Assembly: GCA_965261065.1 (NCBI GenBank)
Contig: OZ253444.1
Span: 5,270,001 to 5,334,000 of the forward strand
Reading direction: 5' to 3'
Origin: JAKZVK01 sp965261065
Lineage (GTDB): Bacteria > Acidobacteriota > Terriglobia > Bryobacterales > UBA6623
Length of the DNA stretch: 64,000 bases
This document shows positions 36,407-45,172 of the stretch, piece by piece (the first letter of the stretch is position 1; the number at the start of each line of letters is the position of its first letter). The translations under genes and the position numbers were made by a program. Below the pieces are notes generated by a model. The model was not told the DNA's origin, did no database searches, and saw nothing but the letters and a program-made list of their open reading frames with translations.

Positions 36407-37747
36407 GTGGCTCGTGATTCCCTTCAGTTTCGCTCTGCGTTCATCTGGCCGGTCGCTCTGGTGGTCACACTCTTCGCGGCCGAGCGCCTCCACGCTGACG
36501 ACTGGCCGGAGTGGCGCGGCAAGGGCCGCCAGGGTGTTTGGGCGGAGACCGGCATTGTCGACACGTTTCCCGAAGCCGGCCTAACCGCCGGTTGGCGCGC
36601 ACCAATCGGTGCGGGGTACTCAGGGGCCGCTGTGGCCGAGGGCCGCGTCTTCCTCACCGACATCGTAGATCGCCAAGGGCGTCGCGGAACCGAGCGTGCG
36701 CTTTGCCTGGACGAAACGAGCGGCGAAGTCTTGTGGAAGCACGAGTGGCCGGCCGACTACAGCGGGATGTCGTACGACAACGGGCCCCGGGCGACGCCCA
36801 CCGTCGACGGGGATCGCGTCTATGTCCTCGGCGCTACCGGCGTGCTGCATTGCCTCAACGTCAAGACGGGCAAGGCCCTTTGGGAGAAAGACTACGCCGC
36901 GGACTACGGAGCGGACCTGCCGACCTGGGGCATCTCCGGCGCGCCGCTCGTCGATGGAGACCGTTTAATCGCACTCGTCGGCGGCGAGTCAAACGCCAAG
37001 GTCGTGGCCTTCGACAAGATGACCGGCAAAGAGGTCTGGCGGGCCCTCTCTTCTGATGTGGAGCCGGGCTACAACGCACCGCTTCTGATCTCGGTCGGCA
37101 CGTCGCGGCAACTCATCATGTGGCACCCGGCGGCGGTGACGTCGCTCGATCCCGCGACGGGCGATGTCCTTTGGGAGCAGCCGTTCTCGGTGCACCACGG
37201 GCTGACGGTCGCAACCCCTGTCTTCGATCGCAATCGCCTGCTGGTGACCGCCTTCTATGAAGGTTCGCGCATGCTCAAGCTGAGCCCCAGCCGTCCGCGC
37301 GCGGACCTAGTGTGGAAGGGCAACAGCAACAGCGAAATCGAAACCGACGGCCTTCACTCGCTGGTCAGCACGCCGGTGATCGAAGGTGACTACATTTACG
37401 GGATCTGCAGTTACGGCCAGTTACGTTGCTTGGACGCGAGGACCGGCAAGCGGGTCTGGGAAACGATGGACGCGACCAAGGAGAACGCCCGTTGGTCCAC
37501 CGGGCACATCGTTCGGCACCACGCCCGCTACTTCATTAGCAACGACCGCGGCGAGTTGATCATCGCCAAGCTTTCGCCGGAAGGCTATCACGAGATCAGC
37601 CGTACGAAGATCATTAAGCCGACCTCGTTCGTTAATCGCCGTCGCGAGCTGGGGGCTATCAGTTGGACGCATCCCGCGTACGCGAACCGGCACATCATCA
37701 CGCGCAACGATGAAGAGGTCGTGCGCTACTCGCTTGCAAAGCCGTAG
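36407..37747 (+). CDS. Secreted PQQ-binding-like beta-propeller protein
   Basis: 446 residues from GTG 36407, preceded by a TCGGAGGAAG ribosome site; a signal peptide follows (FIWPVALVVTLFAAERLHA). The repeats carry propeller blade signatures such as ALCLDETSGEVLWKHEW, LHCLNVKTGKALWEKDY, VVAFDKMTGKEVWRAL, VTSLDPATGDVLWEQPF and LRCLDARTGKRVWETM, each with the GxxxW/DxxTGxxxW pattern of outer-membrane-assembly BamB and PQQ enzymes. No quinoprotein catalytic Asp/Glu set was recognised, so a structural or binding role in the periplasm is more likely than dehydrogenase activity. Confidence 0.87.
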   Translation: MARDSLQFRSAFIWPVALVVTLFAAERLHADDWPEWRGKGRQGVWAETGIVDTFPEAGLTAGWRAPIGAGYSGAAVAEGRVFLTDIVDRQGRRGTERALCLDETSGEVLWKHEWPADYSGMSYDNGPRATPTVDGDRVYVLGATGVLHCLNVKTGKALWEKDYAADYGADLPTWGISGAPLVDGDRLIALVGGESNAKVVAFDKMTGKEVWRALSSDVEPGYNAPLLISVGTSRQLIMWHPAAVTSLDPATGDVLWEQPFSVHHGLTVATPVFDRNRLLVTAFYEGSRMLKLSPSRPRADLVWKGNSNSEIETDGLHSLVSTPVIEGDYIYGICSYGQLRCLDARTGKRVWETMDATKENARWSTGHIVRHHARYFISNDRGELIIAKLSPEGYHEISRTKIIKPTSFVNRRRELGAISWTHPAYANRHIITRNDEEVVRYSLAKP

Positions 37748-37758
37748 ATCGGCACAGG

Positions 37759-38034
37759 AGCATCGCCTATTGGCTGATGACGACCGCCCCCAAGGATCAA
37801 ACGGGCATCAACGGGGCAATCGTGCCCCGCCGGGAGGGTTGGCCTCGCACCATAAATACGATCGAAGTCCCTTCCGTAGACGAGTACGTAGCGAAGGTAA
37901 TCTCTGCCGGCGGTGAGGTTGTCGTGCCCAGAATGACGATTCCTGGCGTCGGCCATCAAGCTTACTGCAAAGATCCAAAAGGCAATCTGTTCGGGATCCA
38001 TGAGGTGGACTCGAGGGCCCAACCGGACCCATAA
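37759..38034 (+). pseudogene. Glyoxalase/VOC-family fragment
   Basis: The open frame (WLMTTAPKDQTGINGAIVPRREGWPRTINTIEVPSVDEYVAKVISAGGEVVVPRMTIPGVGHQAYCKDPKGNLFGIHEVD) is the C-terminal two thirds of a VOC-superfamily protein with the typical FxDPxGNxFGI-like ending. The N-terminal ~50 residues are missing, and the frame follows directly on the PQQ-propeller stop, so it is probably a truncated relic. Confidence 0.7.
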
Positions 38035-38114
38035 CGTCCGCACATTGCTTTAGCCGGCCACAACGGCGCCAGGCGTAGCACGCGACACCCCCTACCCCCC
38101 CCCCGCGACGATGG

Positions 38115-39503
38115 TTAAGAGCGCGTCCGCTCGATGGCGTTTTCTGAGAGGCGGTCCCTGATAGACAGCGGTGTTTCGGCGACGATCTCAACGCCTTCGT
38201 CGGTATCGGCGCGCTCGACCACGCGCGCATGCTCGTAGAGGAACGAGAGGCGGCCCCCCTCGGTGTGACCGAAGTGGTAGCGCTGCGTGACGATCTCCTC
38301 GCCGGGCAGGCAGCGGTCGATCGCCTCGATCAGGTCCGGAAGGCCCCTGCCCGCACGCGCCGAAATCCCCACGACCTCAACCGCTGAGCCCGCGGCGGAT
38401 TCGCTGGCTACGGCAGCCCGCACTTCGGCGTCGCCGGCACAGTCGATCTTGTTCAGCACGAGAAGCTGGGGCTTGTCGTGGGCTTCCAACTCGTGGAGAA
38501 TCTTCACGACTTCCTCCATCTGATCATGACGGTGCTCGGAGGAGATATCGACGACATGCAGCACCATGGCAGCCTCGCTGACCTCCTCGAGCGTGGCGCG
38601 GAAGGCCTTGATGAGTCCCGGTGGGAGCCCGCGGATGAATCCGACGGTGTCGGAAAGCAGGACGCGCCGCCGCGAGGGCAGTTCGAGCGTACGAATCGTC
38701 GGATCCAGCGTGGCGAACATTCGAGCGTCGACCGTGACGTCACTGTTCGTAAGCGCATTGAACAGGGTCGACTTGCCGGCATTGGTGTAGCCCACCAGAG
38801 CGACGGTGAGCAACGGAACCGCCGTCCTTTTTTTGCGCTGAAGTCGCCGGCTGACGCGTACCGCTTCGAGGTTGGACTCGAGCTTTTCAATCCGCCTTGC
38901 GATGCGGCGGCGGTCGGTCTCGAGCCGGGTTTCGCCGGGACCGCGGGTGCCGATGCCACCGCCGAGCCGGGACATCTCGATGCCTCGCCCGGTGAGCCGC
39001 GGCAGTAGGTAACTCAGTTGCGCCAGCTCGACCTGAAGCTTGCCCTCCCGCGTGCGGGCATGTCTGGCAAAGATGTCGAGTATCAGTTGCGTACGATCGA
39101 TGACACGGCGGTCGAGTTCGCGCTCGAGGTTGCGCTGCTGCGTGGGGGTGAGATCGTGATCGAACAAGACCAGATCGACATCGAGTTCCTCGACCCAGGC
39201 GCCAATCTCAGCGACCTTGCCGCTGCCGATGAGCGTCGCTGGATCCGGCCGTTCACGAGTTTGAATGATGGCGTCCGCGACCTCAGCACCGGCGCCCAGA
39301 GCCAACTCGGCCAGCTCCTCGAGCGACTCTTCGGGCGTATAGGTTAACGCGGCGCTTGCGCCCAAGCGGTGTGACGAACGATCGTCCTTGAGCTTCAATC
39401 CGACGAGGACGCAGGTTTCCGGTCCCGAGGCCGCTGTGGCATGCAGCCCACCTGGCGCGGTATGAATCGAGGCGGGATGGCGGGCGGAGGTGTTTTGCTT
39501 CAA
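38115..39503 (-). CDS. hflX: GTPase HflX
   Basis: HflX is a ribosome-associated GTPase that splits stalled 70S ribosomes. The N-terminal HflX domain (about residues 60-225) contains ERPDPATLIGSGKVAEI, LVLFDHDLTPTQQRNLE and RTQLILDIFARHARTREGKLQVELAQL, with GGGIGTRGPGETRLETDRR. The G domain has G1 GYTNAGKST, G3 DTVGF and G4 NKID. The annotated start is TTG; a shorter start inside the N-terminal 30 residues is possible. It lies 46 bp downstream of hfq on the same strand, a conserved hfq-hflX pairing. Confidence 0.93.
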   Translation of the reverse strand: MKQNTSARHPASIHTAPGGLHATAASGPETCVLVGLKLKDDRSSHRLGASAALTYTPEESLEELAELALGAGAEVADAIIQTRERPDPATLIGSGKVAEIGAWVEELDVDLVLFDHDLTPTQQRNLERELDRRVIDRTQLILDIFARHARTREGKLQVELAQLSYLLPRLTGRGIEMSRLGGGIGTRGPGETRLETDRRRIARRIEKLESNLEAVRVSRRLQRKKRTAVPLLTVALVGYTNAGKSTLFNALTNSDVTVDARMFATLDPTIRTLELPSRRRVLLSDTVGFIRGLPPGLIKAFRATLEEVSEAAMVLHVVDISSEHRHDQMEEVVKILHELEAHDKPQLLVLNKIDCAGDAEVRAAVASESAAGSAVEVVGISARAGRGLPDLIEAIDRCLPGEEIVTQRYHFGHTEGGRLSFLYEHARVVERADTDEGVEIVAETPLSIRDRLSENAIERTRS

Positions 39504-39549
39504 GAGCTGTACTCAGCTAGGTGCATATCGGACCTATGTCCGACTGGCG

Positions 39550-39963
39550 TCAAGACGGCTCGGACGGAGGCAGCGCCGGCGTTGCGTGTGTCGCAGGCCC
39601 GGCGGGTGTCGCAGGCCCGGCGGGTGCCGCAGGCGCGGCGGGTACCCGAGCTTCCGCCTCAACGGGAAGCCGCGCGGGCGCGGGACCGGGGCTTCGATGA
39701 GAACCCGCGCTGTCGGCTGCGCTGTGCCCCGCCCCGGACCCAGGCCCGTGTCCGGAGCTGTGTTGTTTTGGAGTTACGACCGTAGAGATGGCATGCTTGA
39801 AGATGAGCTGCTCTTGATGGTTGGTTTCAAAAACAACGCAGTACTTATCAAAGCCTTTGACGCGGCCCGACAGCTTGACGCCACTCGTGAGGTAGATCGT
39901 GACCGTAACGCGCTCTCTGCGAGCGTTGTTGAGGAAACCGTCCTGTAGGTTTTGATTCGACAT
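39550..39963 (-). CDS. hfq: RNA chaperone Hfq with long Pro/Ala-rich tail
   Basis: Hfq forms hexameric rings that help small RNAs pair with mRNAs. MSNQNLQDGFLNNARRERVTV, LTSGVKLSGRVKGFDKYCVVF and QLIFKHAISTV give the complete Sm1 and Sm2 motifs, including KHAIST, an Sm2 variant of YKHAIS. After the ~70-residue core comes a tail of about 67 residues rich in Ala, Pro, Gly and Ser with near-repeats (PAGPATPAGPATHATPALPP). The ATG at 39963 is preferred because the Hfq core begins there. Confidence 0.93.
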   Translation of the reverse strand: MSNQNLQDGFLNNARRERVTVTIYLTSGVKLSGRVKGFDKYCVVFETNHQEQLIFKHAISTVVTPKQHSSGHGPGSGAGHSAADSAGSHRSPGPAPARLPVEAEARVPAAPAAPAGPATPAGPATHATPALPPSEPS

Positions 39964-40085
39964 GACGCACACCACCCGGTGAGCTACGCAGCCGGGAACG
40001 CCCCCCGGTCCGTGGCAACCGCGACCGAAACCGGGCCGCCGTTACGGCGTCCTGTAATTGTAGTTTACCGATGGCCTTGCCGCAA
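39964..40085. other. hfq upstream region
   Basis: Short upstream region of hfq. The small element starting at 40103, with its duplication from 40086, separates it from anything further upstream, so original 5' context such as miaA is not visible. No confident promoter. Confidence 0.4.
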
Positions 40086-40102
40086 CGGAACAAAGCCCTC
40101 GG

Positions 40103-40383
40103 TGTTGTAGCCCAATCAAAATGTCACCTTTTGCGCCCAATAGAAATGTCCCCTCTGGATCAGGTTCGTGGTCGGCCCCTTCGCCTTGCAAGCTGATGAT
40201 GGCGACGCCGAGGGACCCATCAAGGGTTCGCGAAGCCAAGCCCTACGGGCCCGCCCTTGACTGCTCCCTCGCCGTCGCGAAAACAGCACTCTGCTCAACA
40301 AGGCGAAGGGGCTCAAGAGCGTACGGCAAAAGGGGACATCTCTACTGGGCTACAGAGGGGGACATTTCTATTGGGCTACGACA
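40103..40383. mobile_element. Non-autonomous element with TGT...ACA ends and 17-bp target duplication (element 2)
   Basis: The 281-bp element has inverted ends TGTTGTAGCCCAATC / TGTCGTAGCCCAATAG, each followed by a second ATGTC-containing subrepeat. It is flanked by the perfect 17-bp direct repeat CGGAACAAAGCCCTCGG (40086-40102 and 40384-40400). It is related end to end to element 1 at 9748-10232 but carries only one copy of the internal block. Confidence 0.8.
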
Positions 40384-40489
40384 CGGAACAAAGCCCTCGG
40401 GGTGCGCGACAAGAAAGTGATGATTTGCGGGTTCCCCTTTTTTGCGTGCGAATCCTTACGTAGTGATACGTTAGGAAAGGAGGCGTACT

Positions 40490-40888
40490 ATGCCCGAATC
40501 TCTCGTCGCGCTCGAACGTCAACGAAAGGCCATCCTCGCTCGGATTCTCGATCTAGGAGACTTCCGCAGCGGATCCATCAGCGCTGTCAGCGGCCGCTGC
40601 GGCAAACCGTCCTGCCGCTGCCATCAGCCCGGCCAGCCCGCTCATGGCCCGAACTACCGCCTGACCAGGAAGGTCAACGGCAAGACCGTGAGTGAGACCT
40701 TTTCCTCGCCCGCCCAGCGGTGCAAAGCGCAACGCGAAGTTGAGGCTTTTCACCGCTTCCGGGAGCTGAGCCGACAACTGCTCGAAGTCAACGAACAGAT
40801 CTGCCGCTTGCGCCCCGTCGCCGAGGACGCCGAGCTGAGTCCGCAGGAAAAAAAACGGCCGAGGCGATCCAGCAAGAAGTCGCCGTAG
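40490..40888 (+). CDS. ISKra4 orfA (DUF6788-like)
   Basis: 132 residues beginning MPESLVALERQRKAILARILDLGDF, with the SGRCGKPSCRCHQPGQPAHGPNY zinc-binding-like segment characteristic of small proteins encoded upstream of ISKra4-type transposases. It ends just after a run of eight As (about 40849-40856). A -1 shift there would continue the frame as TAEAIQQEVAVEVGRLLRVVLCERRKRG directly into the transposase frame. Confidence 0.8.
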   Translation: MPESLVALERQRKAILARILDLGDFRSGSISAVSGRCGKPSCRCHQPGQPAHGPNYRLTRKVNGKTVSETFSSPAQRCKAQREVEAFHRFRELSRQLLEVNEQICRLRPVAEDAELSPQEKKRPRRSSKKSP

Positions 40889-40914
40889 AAGTAGGGAGGC
40901 TGCTACGGGTCGTC

Positions 40915-42180
40915 TTGTGTGAGAGGCGCAAGCGCGGGTCGCTCGACCTCGAAGCCGTCGAACAGGCGACGCGCGACGCGCTGCATCAAGCCGGCGTTGT
41001 CTTGCTCGAGACGCTGTTGAACGAAGACGCGGCCGGCGAATCGCAGCAGCCCTGCGCCTGCGGCTCGCCAGCGCGCTACGCCGGTCGGCGGCCGAAGAAG
41101 CTCGTCACGATGCTGGGCGAGGTCGTCGTCGAACGGCCGTACTATCACTGCAGCCGCTGCGGCAAAGGCTTCGCGCCGCACGACCAAGAGCTGGCCGTCA
41201 AAGCGACGCAGTATTCGCCAGGCGTGCGCCGCATGACGGCGCTGGTCGGCTCCGAGACGTCGTTCGATCGCGGTCGCGCGTTGCTCGACGAGTTGGCCGG
41301 AGTGCGGCTGACCGCCAAGGCTGTCGAGCGCGAAGCCGAGGCGATCGGCGAAGATGTCGCCAGCGAAGAACAAGCCGCGATCGCGCGCGCCGTACCGCTG
41401 GAGCTTCCTGCGATGTCAGGACCTGAAACTCCGATTCTCTACATCGAGATGGACGGCACGGGCGTACCGGTCACCGCCGCCGAGACGGCCGGCCGCAAGG
41501 GTAAGGACGGCGGCCCGGCCGGCACGCGCGAGGTCAAGCTCGGCTGTGTGTTCACGCAAACAAGCTGCGACGAACAAGGCCGTCCCGTGCGCGACGAAGA
41601 CTCGACCAGCTACACCGGCGCGATCGAGGACGCCGCCGCCTTCGGACGCCGCATTTACAGCGAGGCTTGGCGACGGGGTTGGAGTCGGGCGCGCAAGAAG
41701 GTCGTGCTTGGCGACGGTGCGGGCTGGATCTGGAATCTTTCGCACGAATACTTTCCCGGCGCGATCGAGATCGTCGACTTGTATCACGCTCGCGAACATC
41801 TGTGGGAGCTGGCGTCGAAGCTGTTTCCCCAACAACAAAAGCGCCTCCGCGGTTGGGCGCGGCGCATGCAGAAAAAGCTCGACGCGGGGCGCATCGAGCA
41901 ACTCGTCACTGCGCTGCGCGAGATCGAAACCGACGACCCGGAGTTGGCGCATCCGCTGGCGCTGGAGGCGGACTACTTACAGCGCCATGCGGAGCGCATG
42001 CGTTACGGCGAGTTTCGCCGGCAGGGCTTGTTTGTGGGCTCAGGCGTGATCGAGGCGGGTTGCCGCACCGTCATTGCGAGTCGGTTGAAGCGCTCGGGCA
42101 TGTTCTGGAGCGTGCGCGGCGCGAACGCTATCACGGCTTTGCGTTGCGCACGGCTCAGCAACCGCTTCGACGACTACTGA
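40915..42180 (+). CDS. ISKra4-family transposase
   Basis: 421 residues as read from its own start; probably expressed mainly as a -1 frameshift fusion with orfA. A zinc-ribbon-like CACGSPARYAG...YYHCSRCGKGFAPHD region is followed by YIEMDGTGVPV (first catalytic aspartate), VVLGDGAGWIWNL (second) and GSGVIEAGCRTVIASRLKRSGMFWSVRGANAI (glutamate region), as expected for the family. The frame is intact. Confidence 0.87.
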   Translation: MCERRKRGSLDLEAVEQATRDALHQAGVVLLETLLNEDAAGESQQPCACGSPARYAGRRPKKLVTMLGEVVVERPYYHCSRCGKGFAPHDQELAVKATQYSPGVRRMTALVGSETSFDRGRALLDELAGVRLTAKAVEREAEAIGEDVASEEQAAIARAVPLELPAMSGPETPILYIEMDGTGVPVTAAETAGRKGKDGGPAGTREVKLGCVFTQTSCDEQGRPVRDEDSTSYTGAIEDAAAFGRRIYSEAWRRGWSRARKKVVLGDGAGWIWNLSHEYFPGAIEIVDLYHAREHLWELASKLFPQQQKRLRGWARRMQKKLDAGRIEQLVTALREIETDDPELAHPLALEADYLQRHAERMRYGEFRRQGLFVGSGVIEAGCRTVIASRLKRSGMFWSVRGANAITALRCARLSNRFDDY

Positions 42181-42230
42181 GAGAATCGCGCTCGCGCGGC
42201 CTGAACCTCACAAATTTGTCGCACACCCCC

Positions 42231-42619
42231 TTGGCGACGGGATCAATTTGGTCACCACATTAGACGCAACCTCTTGGCCCAGGGCTTCCAGGCTGACCGA
42301 CGAACTCGCCGGCAGATAGCGGCACCTCGAACCGAGCATCGAGTCGATTCACCTCGATTCGGCTCCGGACGTGACCGCCGCGATCCGTTCATAGCAAGCG
42401 TCGGCCCGTTGCCTCGGCTCAGAAGCAGCTTGCTCAGGTAGAGCCTCGAGCTGACGAGCACCACGCCATCTCGCGTCAGCGCAAGTCCGGCATGGTCGTA
42501 CCTATTGGCATCTGGCCGCGAACCCTTACCTAAGGATCGAATCAGTCGGGACCATGGATCTCCCGCTCCATTGTTACCCAACGTGGCTCGGGAACTCGGG
42601 CCTCGCAAAGCCTTCGACG
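42231..42619 (-). other. Region downstream of fliJ, gene not resolved
   Basis: A minus-strand open frame runs from a TTG overlapping the fliJ stop (42623) to 42252, but its composition is not clearly protein-like. Another frame ends in SLEALGQEVASNVVTKLIPS just before ISKra4. Most likely this is the decayed or truncated next flagellar gene, cut by the ISKra4 element; I cannot name it. Confidence 0.35.
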
Positions 42620-43060
42620 TCAACTCCCTCCTCGCCCCCAGCTCGCGAGATGCAGTTCCGCGGTCTCCAACTCAATCTGACGATCAAGGTCGCGCTGGTG
42701 TATCCGCAATCGCTTCGCCCGCAGCTTCCCGAGGAGTTTGACATCGCGGCGCACCTCAACCAGACGCGCCATCTGCTGACGACGCTGCTCCTCGAGCTTC
42801 CGCTTCGCCTCCAGGGTCAACGCACGCCTCTCATCGAGTGCCTCGACGTACTCGCCAGTCAACCGCAGAGCCGCACCGTCGGTCTCTTCCCGGCCCGTGG
42901 CGGCCCCGCGGCAGGCCAACGCTTCGTGCTCTAGCGCTACGGCGTGACTCGCCAGATTAGATTCCTGCTGCAATGTCCGCTTTAGGTTCGACTCCGCTAG
43001 ATCAAGCTGCCGTCGGCGGAAAGAAAGCACCTTCTCAAGCGGAAAAGAAAACCGCTTCAT
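42620..43060 (-). CDS. fliJ: Flagellar export protein FliJ
   Basis: 146 residues forming one long predicted coiled coil (MKRFSFPLEKVLSFRRRQLDLAESNLKRTLQQ...LEEQRRQQMARLVEVRRDVKLLGKLRAKRLRIHQRDLDRQIELE). The FSFPLEKVLSFRR N-terminus and position directly after fliI (4-bp overlap) identify FliJ, the stalk-like component of the flagellar type III export ATPase. Confidence 0.88.
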   Translation of the reverse strand: MKRFSFPLEKVLSFRRRQLDLAESNLKRTLQQESNLASHAVALEHEALACRGAATGREETDGAALRLTGEYVEALDERRALTLEAKRKLEEQRRQQMARLVEVRRDVKLLGKLRAKRLRIHQRDLDRQIELETAELHLASWGRGGS

Positions 43061-44403
43061 AGGTTCTGGGCCAGGGCCTGCAGGTCCGCCACGGTCTGGT
43101 CGATTGGCTGGTGGGCCGCCGTGTCCTGACGTAGAAAGGCCACGACATTATCACGCTGCTGGATCGCCGCATCGACCTTCGGGTTCGAGCCGGCGGTGTA
43201 GGCGCCCAGATTGATGAGGTCCTCTGTAGCCTGATAAGCCGCGAGCGACTCGCGCAGGCGGGCCGCGTTGGAGAGATGTTCGGAGCCAGCCAACCTCGGC
43301 GCCAATCGGCTCACACTCGAGAGAACGTCGATGGCTGGATAGTGGTTAGCAGCGGCCAGATCACGGGAAAGAATGATGTGTCCGTCGAGAATCGCCCGGC
43401 AAGCGTCGGCGATTGGGTCGTTGAGATCATCTCCCTCCACCAGCACCGTGTAGAAGCCCGTGATCGACCCTTTGCCGAAGTTCCCCGCGCGCTCGAAGAT
43501 CTTAGGAAGCATCTGAAACACGGAGGGAGTGTACCCCTTCTGGCTGGGCGGCTCACCGGCGGCGAGGCCGATTTCGCGTTGGGCCATCGCGAAGCGCGTG
43601 ATCGAGTCCATGATCAGCAAGACGTCCTTGCCTTCATCCCGAAACGCTTCCGCAATCGCGGTCGCCAGAAATGCCGAGCGCACGCGAACCGGGGCCGGCC
43701 GGTCGGACGTTGCCGCCACAATCACTGACTTCCGCACCCCTTCGGCGCCCAGTGTTTCTTCGAGAAAGGCTCTGACTTCCCGGTTGCGCTCGCCGATCAT
43801 CGCGATCACGTTCACATCAGCGGAACTGCTGCGCGCCATTGCACCGAGCAGAGTGCTCTTCCCTACTCCCGAACCGCCAAAGATGCCGACGCGCTGACCT
43901 CGGCCACACGGCAGCAGGCCGTCGATCACCCGTATGCCCGTACTCAGCGGGACGGCGATCGGCTCGCGTTCCATCGGCCCGGGCGCGTCCTGGTACAACT
44001 CGCGGAACTCCGACGGGCGCAATGGCCCGCCGGCATCGATTGGGTTTCCGAGACCGTCGATCACCCGTCCCAGCAGCGGGTCACCGGCCGGCGCCCGCGC
44101 TTGGTCGTGGCGGGCAACGATAGGTAAGCCGGGTTGCAGGCCATCCACCTCATCGAGGGGCATCGACAGGACCCGGTTCGCCCGGAAGCCGACTACCTGC
44201 GTGCGGATGCGGTTGGTTGCTGTAATCTCGATCTCGCAGATGTCACCCAGCGATGCCGGCGGGCCGTCCGATTCGATGAGAAGACCCACCACGTCGGAGA
44301 CAACTCCGCTGCAGCGAATCGGATCCAGCGACGCCACACGCGCGGCATGGGACCGAAGCACGTCAATCAGACCGGGTTCGCTATTAGCCGTCGCCGAGTC
44401 CAC
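43057..44403 (-). CDS. fliI: Flagellum-specific ATP synthase FliI
   Basis: About 448 residues from GTG 44403, which lies inside the fliH 3' end; a longer frame to 44490 is only overlap. Walker A is GIFGGSGVGKSTLLGAMAR, Walker B DVLLIMDSITRFAMAQREIGLAAGEPPSQKGYTPSVF, and KGSITGFYTVLVEGDDLNDPI is the conserved catalytic-site segment of F1-beta-like secretion ATPases. It powers flagellar protein export with FliH and FliJ. The gene is intact. Confidence 0.95.
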   Translation of the reverse strand: MDSATANSEPGLIDVLRSHAARVASLDPIRCSGVVSDVVGLLIESDGPPASLGDICEIEITATNRIRTQVVGFRANRVLSMPLDEVDGLQPGLPIVARHDQARAPAGDPLLGRVIDGLGNPIDAGGPLRPSEFRELYQDAPGPMEREPIAVPLSTGIRVIDGLLPCGRGQRVGIFGGSGVGKSTLLGAMARSSSADVNVIAMIGERNREVRAFLEETLGAEGVRKSVIVAATSDRPAPVRVRSAFLATAIAEAFRDEGKDVLLIMDSITRFAMAQREIGLAAGEPPSQKGYTPSVFQMLPKIFERAGNFGKGSITGFYTVLVEGDDLNDPIADACRAILDGHIILSRDLAAANHYPAIDVLSSVSRLAPRLAGSEHLSNAARLRESLAAYQATEDLINLGAYTAGSNPKVDAAIQQRDNVVAFLRQDTAAHQPIDQTVADLQALAQNL

Positions 44404-45151
44404 GCTCGATCTCCTGCATCTGGGTTTCGATGCGGGCGTCGATCCGTCCCCGCGTCGTCTCGATAATCGCGCCTCCCCGGCCGACCTCATCGCCGGTCAC
44501 AATCTCGAGGTTCTCGGCCCGGTTGTTCTCGAAATACGCGCGCACGGCATCGAGGTCCGCCGCGCTCACCTGCAGGCGATGAACCTCCGCGCCTTGAATC
44601 TCATCAAGGCAGGTCCGCACGATGGCGAGGACCGTGGTCGGGTCGACCGTCAGTTCTCGATGAATCACCCGCCGGGCGACGGCGAAAGCAAGGTTGACGA
44701 CCTCGCGCTCCGCTTCTGTGCGCAACCGGTGCTTCATGGCGACCAGTTCACCGACGGTGCATCCAAGGCCGTCAATCGCTTCCCTCCAACGTCCCTCGGC
44801 GTGTTGCTCCGCAGCCTGCTCGCCTTCCGCAAACCCCGCCTGGAAAGCCTCCTTGCGCACTTCATCCAAGTCAACCTTCGGTTCCGAGGGCTCGCCTGCC
44901 GAGGCATCTTGTTCCGACGAGCCGTACCCTGCCGTTTGGTTTCCCCCTCTTGCCGCGACTGAACCGACCGTGTCGCCATCGGAAGCTCGCAGCACCTGTC
45001 CATCACTCGACGCCGGATCGGGACCGACCCTTCGAAGCTCGAAAGCCTGGACCCCGGCTTCAGGAGCTGTTCCATCCGCGGGAAGAACCATTGGCTCAAA
45101 CTCGTCCGCTCCTTCCTGCGGCTTGAAGATCCTAGACAACGTACTGCTCAC
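44384..45151 (-). CDS. fliH: Flagellar assembly protein FliH
   Basis: 255 residues from GTG 45151. A variable N-terminus is followed by the FliH core: VRKEAFQAGFAEGEQAAEQ, VNLAFAVARRVIHRELTVDPTTVLAIVRTCLDEI and GRGGAIIETTRGRIDARIETQMQEIERGL. The protein regulates FliI. Its start overlaps the original end of fliG (reconstructed stop at 45132), so the genes were coupled; the IS630 at 45173 now lies between them. Confidence 0.88.
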   Translation of the reverse strand: MSSTLSRIFKPQEGADEFEPMVLPADGTAPEAGVQAFELRRVGPDPASSDGQVLRASDGDTVGSVAARGGNQTAGYGSSEQDASAGEPSEPKVDLDEVRKEAFQAGFAEGEQAAEQHAEGRWREAIDGLGCTVGELVAMKHRLRTEAEREVVNLAFAVARRVIHRELTVDPTTVLAIVRTCLDEIQGAEVHRLQVSAADLDAVRAYFENNRAENLEIVTGDEVGRGGAIIETTRGRIDARIETQMQEIERGLGDG

Positions 45152-45172
45152 CGACGGCGCCTTTCAGACTTA

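Larger units (their letters stand above)
40399..42230 (+). mobile_element. ISKra4-family insertion sequence
   Basis: Terminal inverted repeats GGGGTGCGCGACAAG (left) and, reading inward from the right, GGGGTGTGCGACAAA bound two overlapping frames typical of ISKra4. The left end coincides with the right duplication of element 2; the right end truncates whatever followed fliJ. No clear target duplication of its own was found. Confidence 0.82.

Noticed and set aside
40847..40880. Sequence error at the eight-A run in ISKra4
   Set aside because: An error cannot be excluded, but the same kind of run occurs at the frame join of both IS630 copies, and two-frame organisation is normal for these families, so programmed frameshifting is the better explanation.
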